Shown here: positions 27,429 to 34,997 of the stretch, piece after piece
Layout: each line of letters opens with the position of its first letter
Position numbering within the stretch: position 1 is the first letter of the stretch
From: Verrucomicrobiota bacterium
Lineage (GTDB): Bacteria; Verrucomicrobiota; Verrucomicrobiia; Opitutales; Opitutaceae
DNA: 57,984 nt
Assembly (NCBI GenBank): GCA_016235555.1
Contig: JACRKC010000103.1
Coordinates: 1-57,984, forward strand
Direction: 5' to 3'
The notes under the pieces: generated by a model
Database searches by the model: none
Told to the model about the DNA's origin: nothing
The model's input: only the letters and a program-made list of their open reading frames with translations
Position numbers and translations under genes: made by a program

Positions 27429-28595
27429 CTATTTCTGAATCACCGCGATCGCGACCGCGTAGAACAGCAGGTTGGCGATGGCGAGCGGCAGGAGCTTCTG
27501 CCAGCCGAGCTTCATGATCTGGTCGTAGCGGAAGCGCGGGATCGTCCAGCGCACCCACATGAAGAAAAAGATCAACGCGATCACCTTCGCCAGGAAGATG
27601 GCGATCGACAGCAGGCCGACCACGATCGGCAGGTGGGCGATGTGAAGCCACGACGCGAGCGTGGCGATCGGCACCCACGGCAGCGGATTCCAGCCGCCGA
27701 GGAACAGCAGCGTGAACACGCCCGACCCGATCAGCATGTGCGCATACTCGGCCACGAAGAACAGGCCCCACTTGAACGCGCCGTATTCCGTGTGAAAACC
27801 GCCGACGAGGTCCGCCTCGCCCTCGGCCATGTCGAACGGGTGGCGGTTGGTCTCCGCGAAGAGCGAGACCATGAAAATCAAGGCCGCGACCGGCATCAGG
27901 AAGATAAACCATACCCCACCCCATGATGCCATCGTCAGTCCCTGCCAATCGCCGCTCTGGAACTCGACCGCCCTGGCAAGACTCAGCGTGCCGGGCGTGC
28001 CGGGAGCGTTGATCCAAAGGAAGACGGGCACGACCGAGAGCGTGAGCGACAGTTCGTAGGAGATCAGCTGAGCCGAAGCCCGCACGCCGCCGAGGAACGG
28101 GTATTTGGAATTCGAGGCCCAGCCCGCGAGAATGATCGAGTAGACGCCGAGCGACGAGACGGCGAAGACGGCGAGCAGGCCGATGTCGACGTTGGCCAGC
28201 GCGAGCGGGATGACCTTGCCCGCCCCGTCGACGTAGGCGCCGAACGGCACGGTCGTGACCGTCGTGAGCGCGGGCACCATCGCGAGGATTGGTGCGAGCA
28301 CGAAGTAAAACTTGTTCACGTGGCCCGGCAGCGCGTCTTCCTTGAAGAGCATTTTGCCGCCGTCCGCCATCACGTGAAAGATGCCGAGCCGCTGGAGCAA
28401 CGGGCCGATGACCGGCACCCACGCAAACCAGAACGGGATCGCACGATTCGGGCCGGGCCGGCCTTGAATCCACGCCGAGACCTTGCGCTCCGCCATCGAG
28501 CAAATCCCGCCGATGGGGAAAATCACGAGGATCACCGCGAGCCCCTTCAGGAGGCCCTGCACGATCGGATGGAGGTTGAAGTAAAAGTCGACCAT
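27429..28595 (-). CDS. nuoH: NADH-quinone oxidoreductase subunit H
   Basis: 388 aa from ATG 28595. Eight or more helices. MAERKVSAWIQGRPGPNRA is the hallmark quinone-site loop, FAVSSLGVYSIILAGWASNSKYPFLGGVRAS-like loop 3 follows (quoted in part: GWASNSKYPFLGG), and AETNRHPFDMAEGEADLVGGF is the conserved acidic loop (ETNRxPFDxxEGExELV). Forms the quinone cavity with NuoB and NuoD. Confidence 0.96.
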   Translation of the reverse strand: MVDFYFNLHPIVQGLLKGLAVILVIFPIGGICSMAERKVSAWIQGRPGPNRAIPFWFAWVPVIGPLLQRLGIFHVMADGGKMLFKEDALPGHVNKFYFVLAPILAMVPALTTVTTVPFGAYVDGAGKVIPLALANVDIGLLAVFAVSSLGVYSIILAGWASNSKYPFLGGVRASAQLISYELSLTLSVVPVFLWINAPGTPGTLSLARAVEFQSGDWQGLTMASWGGVWFIFLMPVAALIFMVSLFAETNRHPFDMAEGEADLVGGFHTEYGAFKWGLFFVAEYAHMLIGSGVFTLLFLGGWNPLPWVPIATLASWLHIAHLPIVVGLLSIAIFLAKVIALIFFFMWVRWTIPRFRYDQIMKLGWQKLLPLAIANLLFYAVAIAVIQK

Positions 28596-28637
28596 GGCGG
28601 TCAGCGCAGAAAATCAGGCAAAACTGGAATACCGGAA

Positions 28638-28711
28638 GGTGGGCCGGGCGCTCCGCGCACGGCCGGACATCACGTCTCGCACGAGGCCGCGCGCGGAGCG
28701 CACGGCCCACC
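28638..28711. repeat. GC-rich inverted repeat, nuoH/small-ORF junction
   Basis: Arms 28638-28658 and 28691-28711 pair over 21 bp with one mismatch. The left arm contains GCGC-TCC-GCGC, a small hairpin with a TCC loop. Confidence 0.88.
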
Positions 28712-28759
28712 CCAAGGCAGGCGCGGATAAGAACATTGGGAATTCCGTAAACATGGCGA

Positions 28760-28987
28760 TCAGGCGATGATCATCAACACCACGCCAAAAGCGACGAGGA
28801 TACCGGCGCCAATGCGGAGCTTCGTGGCGTCTTTCTGCTCCTGTTCCTTGGCCCGCAGTTCGGATTTCTTTACCGGCCCCTTCTTGGCATTCTCCTCCGG
28901 CGCCGGCTTGCGGAAAGTCAGCCAGCCGAGCAGCAAGCCGCCGAGGGCGAACACAGCTCCGAGGACGATCAAAGGCAGGGAATTCAT
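28760..28987 (-). CDS. 75-aa two-helix membrane protein inside the nuo operon
   Basis: 75 aa from ATG 28987. N-terminal helix MNSLPLIVLGAVFALGGLLL, a 30-residue Lys/Glu-rich soluble loop (KPAPEENAKKGPVKKSEL), then helix IGAGILVAFGVVLMIIA at the C-terminus. Lies between nuoG and nuoH on the same strand, where no standard complex I gene belongs. Not NuoA: NuoA is about 120 aa with three helices and lacks this basic loop. May be a complex I accessory or assembly protein, or unrelated. Codon use matches the operon. Confidence 0.75.
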   Translation of the reverse strand: MNSLPLIVLGAVFALGGLLLGWLTFRKPAPEENAKKGPVKKSELRAKEQEQKDATKLRIGAGILVAFGVVLMIIA

Positions 28988-29009
28988 GGGGCGAATCAGG
29001 CGTGGCTGG

Positions 29010-29066
29010 GTAGCGGAAGCGGTGAAGCTTTCGCGGTGGCGGCGAAACGCTCACGCGTTCCGCTAC
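29010..29066. repeat. GTAGCGGAA-type inverted repeat, small-ORF/nuoG junction
   Basis: Arms 29010-29034 and 29042-29066 pair imperfectly over 25 bp (about 19 matches), beginning GTAGCGGAA and ending TTCCGCTAC. Confidence 0.72.
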
Positions 29067-29087
29067 GGCGGGAGGACGAATGAGCGC

Positions 29088-30884
29088 TCATGATTTTGCG
29101 GGTTTGAAATGCAGGGTCTCCCCCTCGGCGAAGGGCAGCGCGGCGAACGGCGTCGCATCGAGTAGCAAGCCGGTTTCGGGAATGTTGGCGTAGCTCATCG
29201 TGCCGAGCGCAGGGACTTCGGCGGCGAGGAGTTTCCAGACCGCCGCGACATCGGAGGCGGCGATATTCGCGAGCCCGGCGAGCACGATCAGATCGTCGGT
29301 CGCGCCCGCCTTCGCTGAGGCTTCGGCGGGCAAGCCAGCGGGGCCGGGCACGGCTTTTGCGAATTTCTGGATGCGGAACTGCTGGTTCACGAACGTGCCG
29401 TTTTTCTCGAACACGCTGAGCGTCGGGATCACGACTTTCGCGGCGGCGCTCGTGGCGTTGGCGTGCGTGCCGAGGTAGACGATCGAAATCTTGCCCAACT
29501 GCGCGGCGGTGAGGCCGGCGGCGGCGAGGTCTTCGCCGATGGAGATGACCGTTTTCACCTGACCGGCGTCGATCGCCGCGGCGAGGTCGGTGAGGCCGCT
29601 GAGGTGGGGCCGGCTCTCCGAGCCGGCCTGGGTTGAAGGTTGCGATGCGAGCGAATGGACACTGGAACTCAGGCCGGCTCGGAGAGCCGGCCCTACCTCC
29701 GGCATTGTGGAAATCAGCCCTACAACGAGCGCGCCGCGGACGTTTGGGTTGCGATCGGCGGAGATGAGGAGTTTGTCGCCCTGCCCCACCCGGCTCACGA
29801 GATGCGTCGAGGCCTTGAGTGCGTCGGCGAGTTTCTTCGTGAGAAATTGTTCTTCGACGCTGCTGCGGCCGGAGCCGACGACGGCGACGCCACCATCCTT
29901 CGCAAGTTGAAGCGCGGTGTTGATCGCGATGTCGAGTGCGCTATCGGCGCCGTTGACCTTGATCGTGGTGAGGCGGTCGGCAGAGCGGACTTGCTTGTAG
30001 AGTTCGCGGCCGCTGTCGGCCATCCACGTGTCGTTCACGTCGTCGTTGCGACGCGGCGTGATGCGGTAGATCTGACCCTCGCGCGACCAGACCACGGTGT
30101 TGGCGCCCACCGACGACTCGGTGTCGATGCTGTTCGTCTGCTTGAGAAACCAGACGCGCATCTTGAAGCGGAAATCCGTGCTCGTGAGCGCGCCGACGGG
30201 GCAGATGTCGACGGTGTTGAGCGAGTAGTTGTTCTCGAGCTTCTTGCCCGGGTAGCAGGTGAGCGTAGAGTAGCTGCCGCGGTCGATGAAGCCGAGCACG
30301 TCGTCCTTCGCGATTTCTTTGGAGAAGCGGATGCAGCGCGAGCACAGCACGCAGCGTTCGTCGTCGAGCATGACGCGCGGCCCGAGCTGGGTGCGCTTCG
30401 GCTTCACGTTCTTCTGCTCGATGAACCGCGAGTAGCCGCGGCCGTAGCCGGTGGCCTGCTCCTGCAGTTTGCACTCGCCCGCCTGGTCGCAAATCGGGCA
30501 GTCGAGCGGGTGGTTGACGAGGAGGAACTCCATCACGCCCTCGCGGCAGTCCTTGATCTGGGGGGTGTTGGTGCGGATGTGGAGGCCGGGCGAGGCGTTC
30601 GTCGCACAGCCAATCTGCGGGCGCGGGATCCAGTTGATCTTCTGCTTACCGGTCGCCGGATCCATGATCGGCGCCTTGGTGGCGGGATCGACGGCGGGAT
30701 TGCCCATTTCGATGAGACACATCCGGCAATTGCCCGAGATGGTGAGCTTCGGATGGTAGCAGTAATGCGGGACGTCCACTCCGATCAGCCGCGCGGCCTC
30801 GATGACATTCGTGCCCTTCGGCACGGCGATGTCCTTGCCGTCGATGTTGACGGTGACGAGGTCGGGTTTGGGCGGAGCGATCAT
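29088..30884 (-). CDS. nuoG: NADH-quinone oxidoreductase subunit G
   Basis: 598 aa from ATG 30884; upstream in-frame sequence is in the 30902-30994 repeat. An N-terminal 2Fe-2S domain (HYCYHP...CRMCLIE) is followed by HPLDCPICDQAGECKLQ (His/Cys 4Fe-4S, N5) and CVLCSRCIRFSKEI with DICPVGALTS (N4). A molybdopterin-oxidoreductase-like C-terminal half lacks cofactor ligands and is shorter than in E. coli (about 900 aa). Two repeat-derived stretches lie in that half: residues about 396-428 (99-bp palindrome) and about 518-527 (LPAEASAKAG). Electron relay of the peripheral arm. Confidence 0.94.
   Translation of the reverse strand: MIAPPKPDLVTVNIDGKDIAVPKGTNVIEAARLIGVDVPHYCYHPKLTISGNCRMCLIEMGNPAVDPATKAPIMDPATGKQKINWIPRPQIGCATNASPGLHIRTNTPQIKDCREGVMEFLLVNHPLDCPICDQAGECKLQEQATGYGRGYSRFIEQKNVKPKRTQLGPRVMLDDERCVLCSRCIRFSKEIAKDDVLGFIDRGSYSTLTCYPGKKLENNYSLNTVDICPVGALTSTDFRFKMRVWFLKQTNSIDTESSVGANTVVWSREGQIYRITPRRNDDVNDTWMADSGRELYKQVRSADRLTTIKVNGADSALDIAINTALQLAKDGGVAVVGSGRSSVEEQFLTKKLADALKASTHLVSRVGQGDKLLISADRNPNVRGALVVGLISTMPEVGPALRAGLSSSVHSLASQPSTQAGSESRPHLSGLTDLAAAIDAGQVKTVISIGEDLAAAGLTAAQLGKISIVYLGTHANATSAAAKVVIPTLSVFEKNGTFVNQQFRIQKFAKAVPGPAGLPAEASAKAGATDDLIVLAGLANIAASDVAAVWKLLAAEVPALGTMSYANIPETGLLLDATPFAALPFAEGETLHFKPAKS
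29304..29331. repeat. Short dispersed-type palindrome in nuoG coding sequence
   Basis: GCCCGCC (29304-29310) and GGCGGGC (29325-29331) flank TTCGCTGAGGCTTC. Read in frame on the minus strand it gives PAEASAKAG, a peptide that I associate with a dispersed repeat in several genomes (memory, not checked). Confidence 0.6.
29601..29699. repeat. 99-bp palindromic element inside nuoG
   Basis: Arms 29601-29629 and 29671-29699 pair over 29 bp with one mismatch. Each arm is itself a 9-3-9 hairpin (GGCCGGCTC, TCC, GAGCCGGCC). Length is exactly 33 codons and the frame stays open. Confidence 0.93.
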
Positions 30885-30901
30885 CGCGAGGAGATTTTTT
30901 G

Positions 30902-30994
30902 AACCACGAAACACACGAAATACACGAAAGAGATCAGACTTCGGCTGCGTGTGACTCGGTTTTCCATTTCGTGTGTTTTGTGTATTTCGTGGTT
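30902..30994. repeat. Short-period inverted repeat (ACACGAAA units), nuoG/nuoF junction
   Basis: The left arm 30902-30930 reads AACCACGAAACACACGAAAT and on. The right arm 30966-30994 ends TATTTCGTGGTT. Same family as 56017-56092 and 57284-57350. Confidence 0.9.
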
Positions 30995-30999
30995 ACCAC

Positions 31000-32352
31000 T
31001 CAGACGAGTTCGAGCGCGTCGCCGTTCTTCGACTGCTTCTTCGTTTCGGGGTAGGCTTTGAACTCGTCGCCGAATTTCGCGACGAAGCTCTGCGTCGGCC
31101 ACGAGCAGGCCTCGCCGAAGGCGCAGACCGTGCGGCCGGCGATCTGGTCGGCGACGCTCTTGAGCAGCTGGCCGTCCTCGGCGCGGGCGTTGGCGTGCAC
31201 CATGCGCGTGGTGATCTTCTTCATCCACAACGAACCCTCGCGGCACGGCGTGCACTGGCCGCAGCTCTCGTGGGCGTAGAACGCGTTCAGGTTGGCGAGC
31301 GCCTCGACCATGTTGACAGAGTCGTCCATCACGATCACGCCGCCGGAGCCGCCCATGGTGCCGCACGCGGCGAGCGTATCGAAGTCCATCGGGATGTCCT
31401 CGATCGTGAGCGTGCGCGAGGAACCGTCCTTGTTTTTCAGGGTGAAGGTCTCGCCGAAACGCAGGATCTTCGAGGAGGATCCGCCGGGAATGACCGCCTT
31501 GAACTTCCGGCCGGGCAGCGGGCCGCCGCACACTTCGTTGAGCAGCTGGCCCATCGTGATCTTGCCGACTTCGTATTCGTAGTAGCCGGGGCGCTGCACG
31601 TGGCCGCTCACGCAGAGGATGCGGGTGCCGGTGTTGTTGGGCGTGCCGATCTTCGCGTAGTTGTCGCCGCCCATGTCGACGATGTGCTTCACGTGACAGA
31701 GCGTCTCCACGTTGTTCACGATCGTCGGGCACTGGTAGAGGCCGAGCACCGCGGGGAAATAGGGCGGCTTGATGCGCGGATAGGGGCGCTTACCCTCGAG
31801 CGATTCGATGAGGCCGGTCTCCTCGCCGCAGATGTAGGCGCCGGCGCCGCGGTGGACGTAAATTTCGCAGCTGTAACTCGTGCCGAGGATGTTCGGGCCG
31901 ACGAAATTCGCCGCGCGGGCCTCGGCGATCGCCTGCTCAAGGATGCGTGCGCCGTGGGGCATCTCGCCGCGGATGTAGATGTAGGCCTGCTTTACGTTGT
32001 TCGCCCAGCAGGTGACCATGATGCCCTCGATGAGCTGGTGCGGGTCCTGGTGGATGATGTAGCGGTCCTTGAACGTGCCGGGCTCGGACTCGTCGGCGTT
32101 GACGACGAGGTAGATCGGTTTGCCGCTCTTGCGGTCGACGAGCGACCACTTCAGACCGCAACCGAAACCGGCGCCACCACGGCCGCGCAGACCGGACTTT
32201 TTCACCTCGTCGATGATGGCCGCGGGTGGCATCGCGACGGCCTTCTTGAGAATCTCGTAGCCGCCATGCTTCACGTAGCACGCGAGGTCGTTCGAGTAGC
32301 CGGGCGCGTCGATGTGCTGGAAGATGATGCGGCGTTGTTCGGGTGCAGCCAT
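31000..32352 (-). CDS. nuoF: NADH-quinone oxidoreductase subunit F (NADH/FMN binding)
   Basis: 450 aa from ATG 32352. LRGRGGAGFGCGLKWSL binds NADH, VVNADESEPGTFKDRY binds FMN, YIYIRGE and RGAGAYICGEETGLIESLEG are family blocks, and ESCGQCTPCREGSLWM plus a later Cys (AFGEACSWP) ligate the N3 4Fe-4S cluster. It is the electron entry site of complex I, working with NuoE. Confidence 0.97.
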   Translation of the reverse strand: MAAPEQRRIIFQHIDAPGYSNDLACYVKHGGYEILKKAVAMPPAAIIDEVKKSGLRGRGGAGFGCGLKWSLVDRKSGKPIYLVVNADESEPGTFKDRYIIHQDPHQLIEGIMVTCWANNVKQAYIYIRGEMPHGARILEQAIAEARAANFVGPNILGTSYSCEIYVHRGAGAYICGEETGLIESLEGKRPYPRIKPPYFPAVLGLYQCPTIVNNVETLCHVKHIVDMGGDNYAKIGTPNNTGTRILCVSGHVQRPGYYEYEVGKITMGQLLNEVCGGPLPGRKFKAVIPGGSSSKILRFGETFTLKNKDGSSRTLTIEDIPMDFDTLAACGTMGGSGGVIVMDDSVNMVEALANLNAFYAHESCGQCTPCREGSLWMKKITTRMVHANARAEDGQLLKSVADQIAGRTVCAFGEACSWPTQSFVAKFGDEFKAYPETKKQSKNGDALELV

Positions 32353-32360
32353 GTGAGATC

Positions 32361-32453
32361 AACCACGAATGGACACGAATGAACACGAATAAACAGGGGC
32401 CCTGCTCAACGTGCTGCTGAATTCGTGTCTATTCGTGTCCATTCGTGGTTAAT
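32361..32453. repeat. Short-period inverted repeat (CACGAATG units), nuoF/nuoE junction
   Basis: The left arm 32361-32394 has three 10-base CACGAATGGA-like units. The right arm 32420-32453 is the near-perfect complement ending TCCATTCGTGGTT. It fills the gap completely. Confidence 0.9.
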
Positions 32454-32458
32454 AGGTT

Positions 32459-32950
32459 TCAGCGTTTCTTGGCCTCGGTCTTGATCTGGTCGCTCAACTG
32501 TTTCGCCTTCGCGCAGTCGACCTTCTCGTGGAGCTCGTCGTCGATCATCACGACGGGTGCGGTGCCGCAGCTGGCCAGGCACTCGACAAACTCGACCGTT
32601 ACTTCGCCGTCGGGCGACACCTCGGTCGGGCCGGCGTGGGTGTTGAATTCCTTCTCGAACGTCTCGCAGGTCTTGTAGCCGCCCATGAGCGCGCACGAGA
32701 GTGTGCGGCAGACCTTGATGTGGCGCCGGCCGATGGGCTGGCGGCGGAACATCGGGTAAAACGTGACGACTTCGTAGACGTTGATCGGCTGGAGCTCGAG
32801 CTTCGCGGCGACCCACTCGATGGCGGGATCCGAGATGTAGCCCACGTCCTCCTGGATCGCATGCAGGAGCATGAGCACGGCGCTCCGTTTCACCGGATAA
32901 TGGGTGATCAACTCGTCGATGCGCTGGAGCGTGGCGGGTTTCAGATTCAT
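32459..32950 (-). CDS. nuoE: NADH-quinone oxidoreductase subunit E (2Fe-2S)
   Basis: 163 aa from ATG 32950. Thioredoxin-like 2Fe-2S subunit: VCRTLSCAL (C-x4-C) and ECLASCGTAPVVMI (C-x3-C) ligate N1a. The helical N-terminus HAIQEDVGYISDPAIEWVA and EVVTFYPMFRRQP are typical. Pairs with NuoF. Confidence 0.96.
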   Translation of the reverse strand: MNLKPATLQRIDELITHYPVKRSAVLMLLHAIQEDVGYISDPAIEWVAAKLELQPINVYEVVTFYPMFRRQPIGRRHIKVCRTLSCALMGGYKTCETFEKEFNTHAGPTEVSPDGEVTVEFVECLASCGTAPVVMIDDELHEKVDCAKAKQLSDQIKTEAKKR

Positions 32951-32951
32951 T

Positions 32952-32974
32952 AGAAAATTGCTCCGCAATTTTCT
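32952..32974. repeat. 10-3-10 hairpin at the nuoE/nuoD junction
   Basis: AGAAAATTGC, loop TCC, GCAATTTTCT, perfect. It starts 1 bp upstream of the nuoE ATG and reaches the first base of the nuoD stop triplet, filling the 23-bp gap. No T tract follows. Confidence 0.88.
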
Positions 32975-34242
32975 TAGCGGTCGCACTCGCCCATGACGAA
33001 GTCGAGCGAGCCGAGGATGGCGACGACGTCGGAGATGAGGAGGCCGACGCACACTTTCGGGAGGATGGAGAGATTGCAGAAGGAGGGGCTGCGGATCTTG
33101 AGGCGCCACGGGACGCCGCCGCCCTTCGACACGACGTAGAAACCGAGGATGCCCTTCGGGTTCTCCGCCTCGAAATACACCTCGCCGGCCGGCATCTGCG
33201 GGCCCGCGGTCACGATCATGAAGTTGTTGATCAACTCCTCCATCGAGGTGAGCACCTTGTCCTTCGGCGGGGCGAAGATCCTGCGCGCGTCCTTCGCATA
33301 CCATTCGCCGCCGGGGAACTTCGCGATCACCTGCTTGATGATGCGGACCGACTGCTTCATCTCCTCGCCGCGCACGAGGTAGCGGTCGTAGCAGTCGCCC
33401 TTGGTGCCGACCGGCACGTCGAACTCATACTGCTCGTAGCCCGAATAGGGCTTGTCCTTGCGCAGGTCGAGCGGAACGCCGGAGCCGCGAAGATTCGGGC
33501 CGGTGAGGCCGTAGCTGAGCGCGTCGGCTTTCGAAATCACACCGACGTCGACCGTGCGGTCCATGAAGATCTTGTTGCGCGTCAGCAGCGACAGCACCTC
33601 GTCGAGGATCGGCAGGAACTGGTCGCAAAACGCGTTCACGCGACCGAGCCAGCCCTCGGGGAGGTCGCGGGCGACGCCGCCGATGCGCGAGTAGCTCGTC
33701 GTCAGGCGCGCGCCGGTGAGTTCTTCGAAGAGTTTGTAGAGTTTCTCGCGTTCCTCGAACGTATACATGAACACCGTCCACGCGCCGACATCGATGCCGA
33801 AGGCGCCGAGGCCCATCAAGTGCGACGACACGCGCGCCATCTCGGCCGTGAGCACGCGGATCGCCTGCAGGCGCGGCGGAATGTCGAGTTTCGCGAGGCG
33901 CTCGACCGCGATGGCGTAGGCCATGTTGTTCGCGAGCGGGGCGAGGTAGTCCAACCGGTCCGTGTAGGGCACGAACTGGTTGTAGGTCATGTTCTCCGCG
34001 ATCTTCTCGTCGCCGCGGTGGAGGTAGCCGACCACCGGATCGGCCTTCGTCAGGATCTCGCCGTCGAGTTCCATCTGGAGCCGGAGCACGCCATGCGTGG
34101 ACGGGTGCGACGGGCCCATCGAGAGCGACATCTTTTCCGTCGTGAATTCCGGCTTCGCGGCTAGCCCTTCGACAGGCTCAGGGCGACGCTTCGCCTCGGC
34201 GGTCTTCGCTGCGTTGTCGGGAAATGTGAACTCGGTGGCCAT
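32974..34242 (-). CDS. nuoD: NADH-quinone oxidoreductase subunit D (49-kDa)
   Basis: 422 aa from ATG 34242. MSLSMGPSHPSTHGVLRLQ (quinone-site His/Tyr region), PVVGYLHRGDEKIAEN, DRLDYLAPLANNMAY and the C-terminal FVMGECDR end are diagnostic. Reduces ubiquinone or menaquinone with NuoB and NuoH. The N-terminal 50 residues include RPEPVEG (about 20-26), encoded by a TTCGACAGGCTCAGG repeat, ahead of the conserved domain. Confidence 0.96.
   Translation of the reverse strand: MATEFTFPDNAAKTAEAKRRPEPVEGLAAKPEFTTEKMSLSMGPSHPSTHGVLRLQMELDGEILTKADPVVGYLHRGDEKIAENMTYNQFVPYTDRLDYLAPLANNMAYAIAVERLAKLDIPPRLQAIRVLTAEMARVSSHLMGLGAFGIDVGAWTVFMYTFEEREKLYKLFEELTGARLTTSYSRIGGVARDLPEGWLGRVNAFCDQFLPILDEVLSLLTRNKIFMDRTVDVGVISKADALSYGLTGPNLRGSGVPLDLRKDKPYSGYEQYEFDVPVGTKGDCYDRYLVRGEEMKQSVRIIKQVIAKFPGGEWYAKDARRIFAPPKDKVLTSMEELINNFMIVTAGPQMPAGEVYFEAENPKGILGFYVVSKGGGVPWRLKIRSPSFCNLSILPKVCVGLLISDVVAILGSLDFVMGECDR
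34163..34184. repeat. CCTTCGACAGGCTCAGG-type dispersed repeat in nuoD 5' coding region
   Basis: AGCCCTTCGACAGGCTCAGG with flanking GC, arms GCCCT/AGGGC. Translates on the minus strand as RPEPVEG. This sequence is widely dispersed in several bacterial genomes (memory). Confidence 0.75.
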
Positions 34243-34255
34243 CGTCAGCAGACTT

Positions 34256-34338
34256 GAACAGGAAGGCCGGGAAGAGCGGGAAGAAAGCAAACGCCATCGG
34301 CTCGGGCCGTCTTCCCGATCTTGCCGTTCTTCCTGTTC
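34256..34338. repeat. AACAGGAAG-type inverted repeat, nuoD/nuoC junction
   Basis: Arms 34256-34283 and 34311-34338 pair over 28 bp with four mismatches. The arm is a degenerate tandem of about 9 bases (CAGGAAGGC, CGGGAAGAG, CGGGAAG). Confidence 0.87.
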
Positions 34339-34351
34339 ATAAAAATCGTCT

Positions 34352-34975
34352 TCATTGCGGTTTCTCGCTGCGCTCGTTCCAGCTCTCGTCCTTCGCCCGC
34401 GGCTCGGACTCGGTGAGGTTCATCTCACCCGACGTCGCGACAAACGGCCCGCCGGCCATCGGCGCGGAAATGACCCGGGTGTTCGTCTCCTCCTCGATGT
34501 CGGCCCCGGGTAACGGCGCCTCGAGCCCCGCGAGCGGGAATTCCTTCCGCAACGGGTGATAAGGATACCCGTCCCACATCAAGATACGGCGCAGGTCCGG
34601 GTGGCCGTCGAACTTGATGCCGAACATGTCGAACGCCTCGCGCTCGTGCCAGTTGGCGCCCGCCCACAGGCCCACGACACTCGGTGCGTGCGGCTCGGCA
34701 TCATCTCCCGTGCAAGCCGCCGCGACGCGCAGATACTCGTGCGACACGGTCGAAAACAGCTGGTAAACCACCTCGAAGCGCGGCTTGGCCCCCTCGGCCC
34801 AGTCGATCGCCGTCGCATCCATCAGCATGTCGTAGGCACCTTCGTCGCGCAGCCAGCGCAACGCCGCCACGAGTTCGGCCGTGGGGACGTTGACCGCCGG
34901 GAAGTCGGCGCTGGCCCGGTCGGTGGCCTGCGGGAACTTCTGCTTGAGCGCAGCGATGGCTTCGGTGGACGTCAC
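34352..34975 (-). CDS. nuoC: NADH-quinone oxidoreductase subunit C (30-kDa)
   Basis: 207 aa from a GTG start at 34975 (no ATG fits). ANWHEREAFDMFGIKFDGHP then DLRRILM is the 30-kDa signature ([ER]REx-[FY]DMFGIxFxGHPDLRRIL). The C-terminal tail after about 165 is hydrophilic and variable. Not fused to NuoD. Connects peripheral and quinone modules. Confidence 0.95.
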   Translation of the reverse strand: MTSTEAIAALKQKFPQATDRASADFPAVNVPTAELVAALRWLRDEGAYDMLMDATAIDWAEGAKPRFEVVYQLFSTVSHEYLRVAAACTGDDAEPHAPSVVGLWAGANWHEREAFDMFGIKFDGHPDLRRILMWDGYPYHPLRKEFPLAGLEAPLPGADIEEETNTRVISAPMAGGPFVATSGEMNLTESEPRAKDESWNERSEKPQ

Positions 34976-34997
34976 GGTTTGGTTGGCGCGTTGGGTC

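Noticed and set aside
28760-28987. Reading the 75-aa membrane protein as nuoA
   Set aside because: Two helices with a basic loop, too short, and no NuoA-typical acidic residues in the loop.
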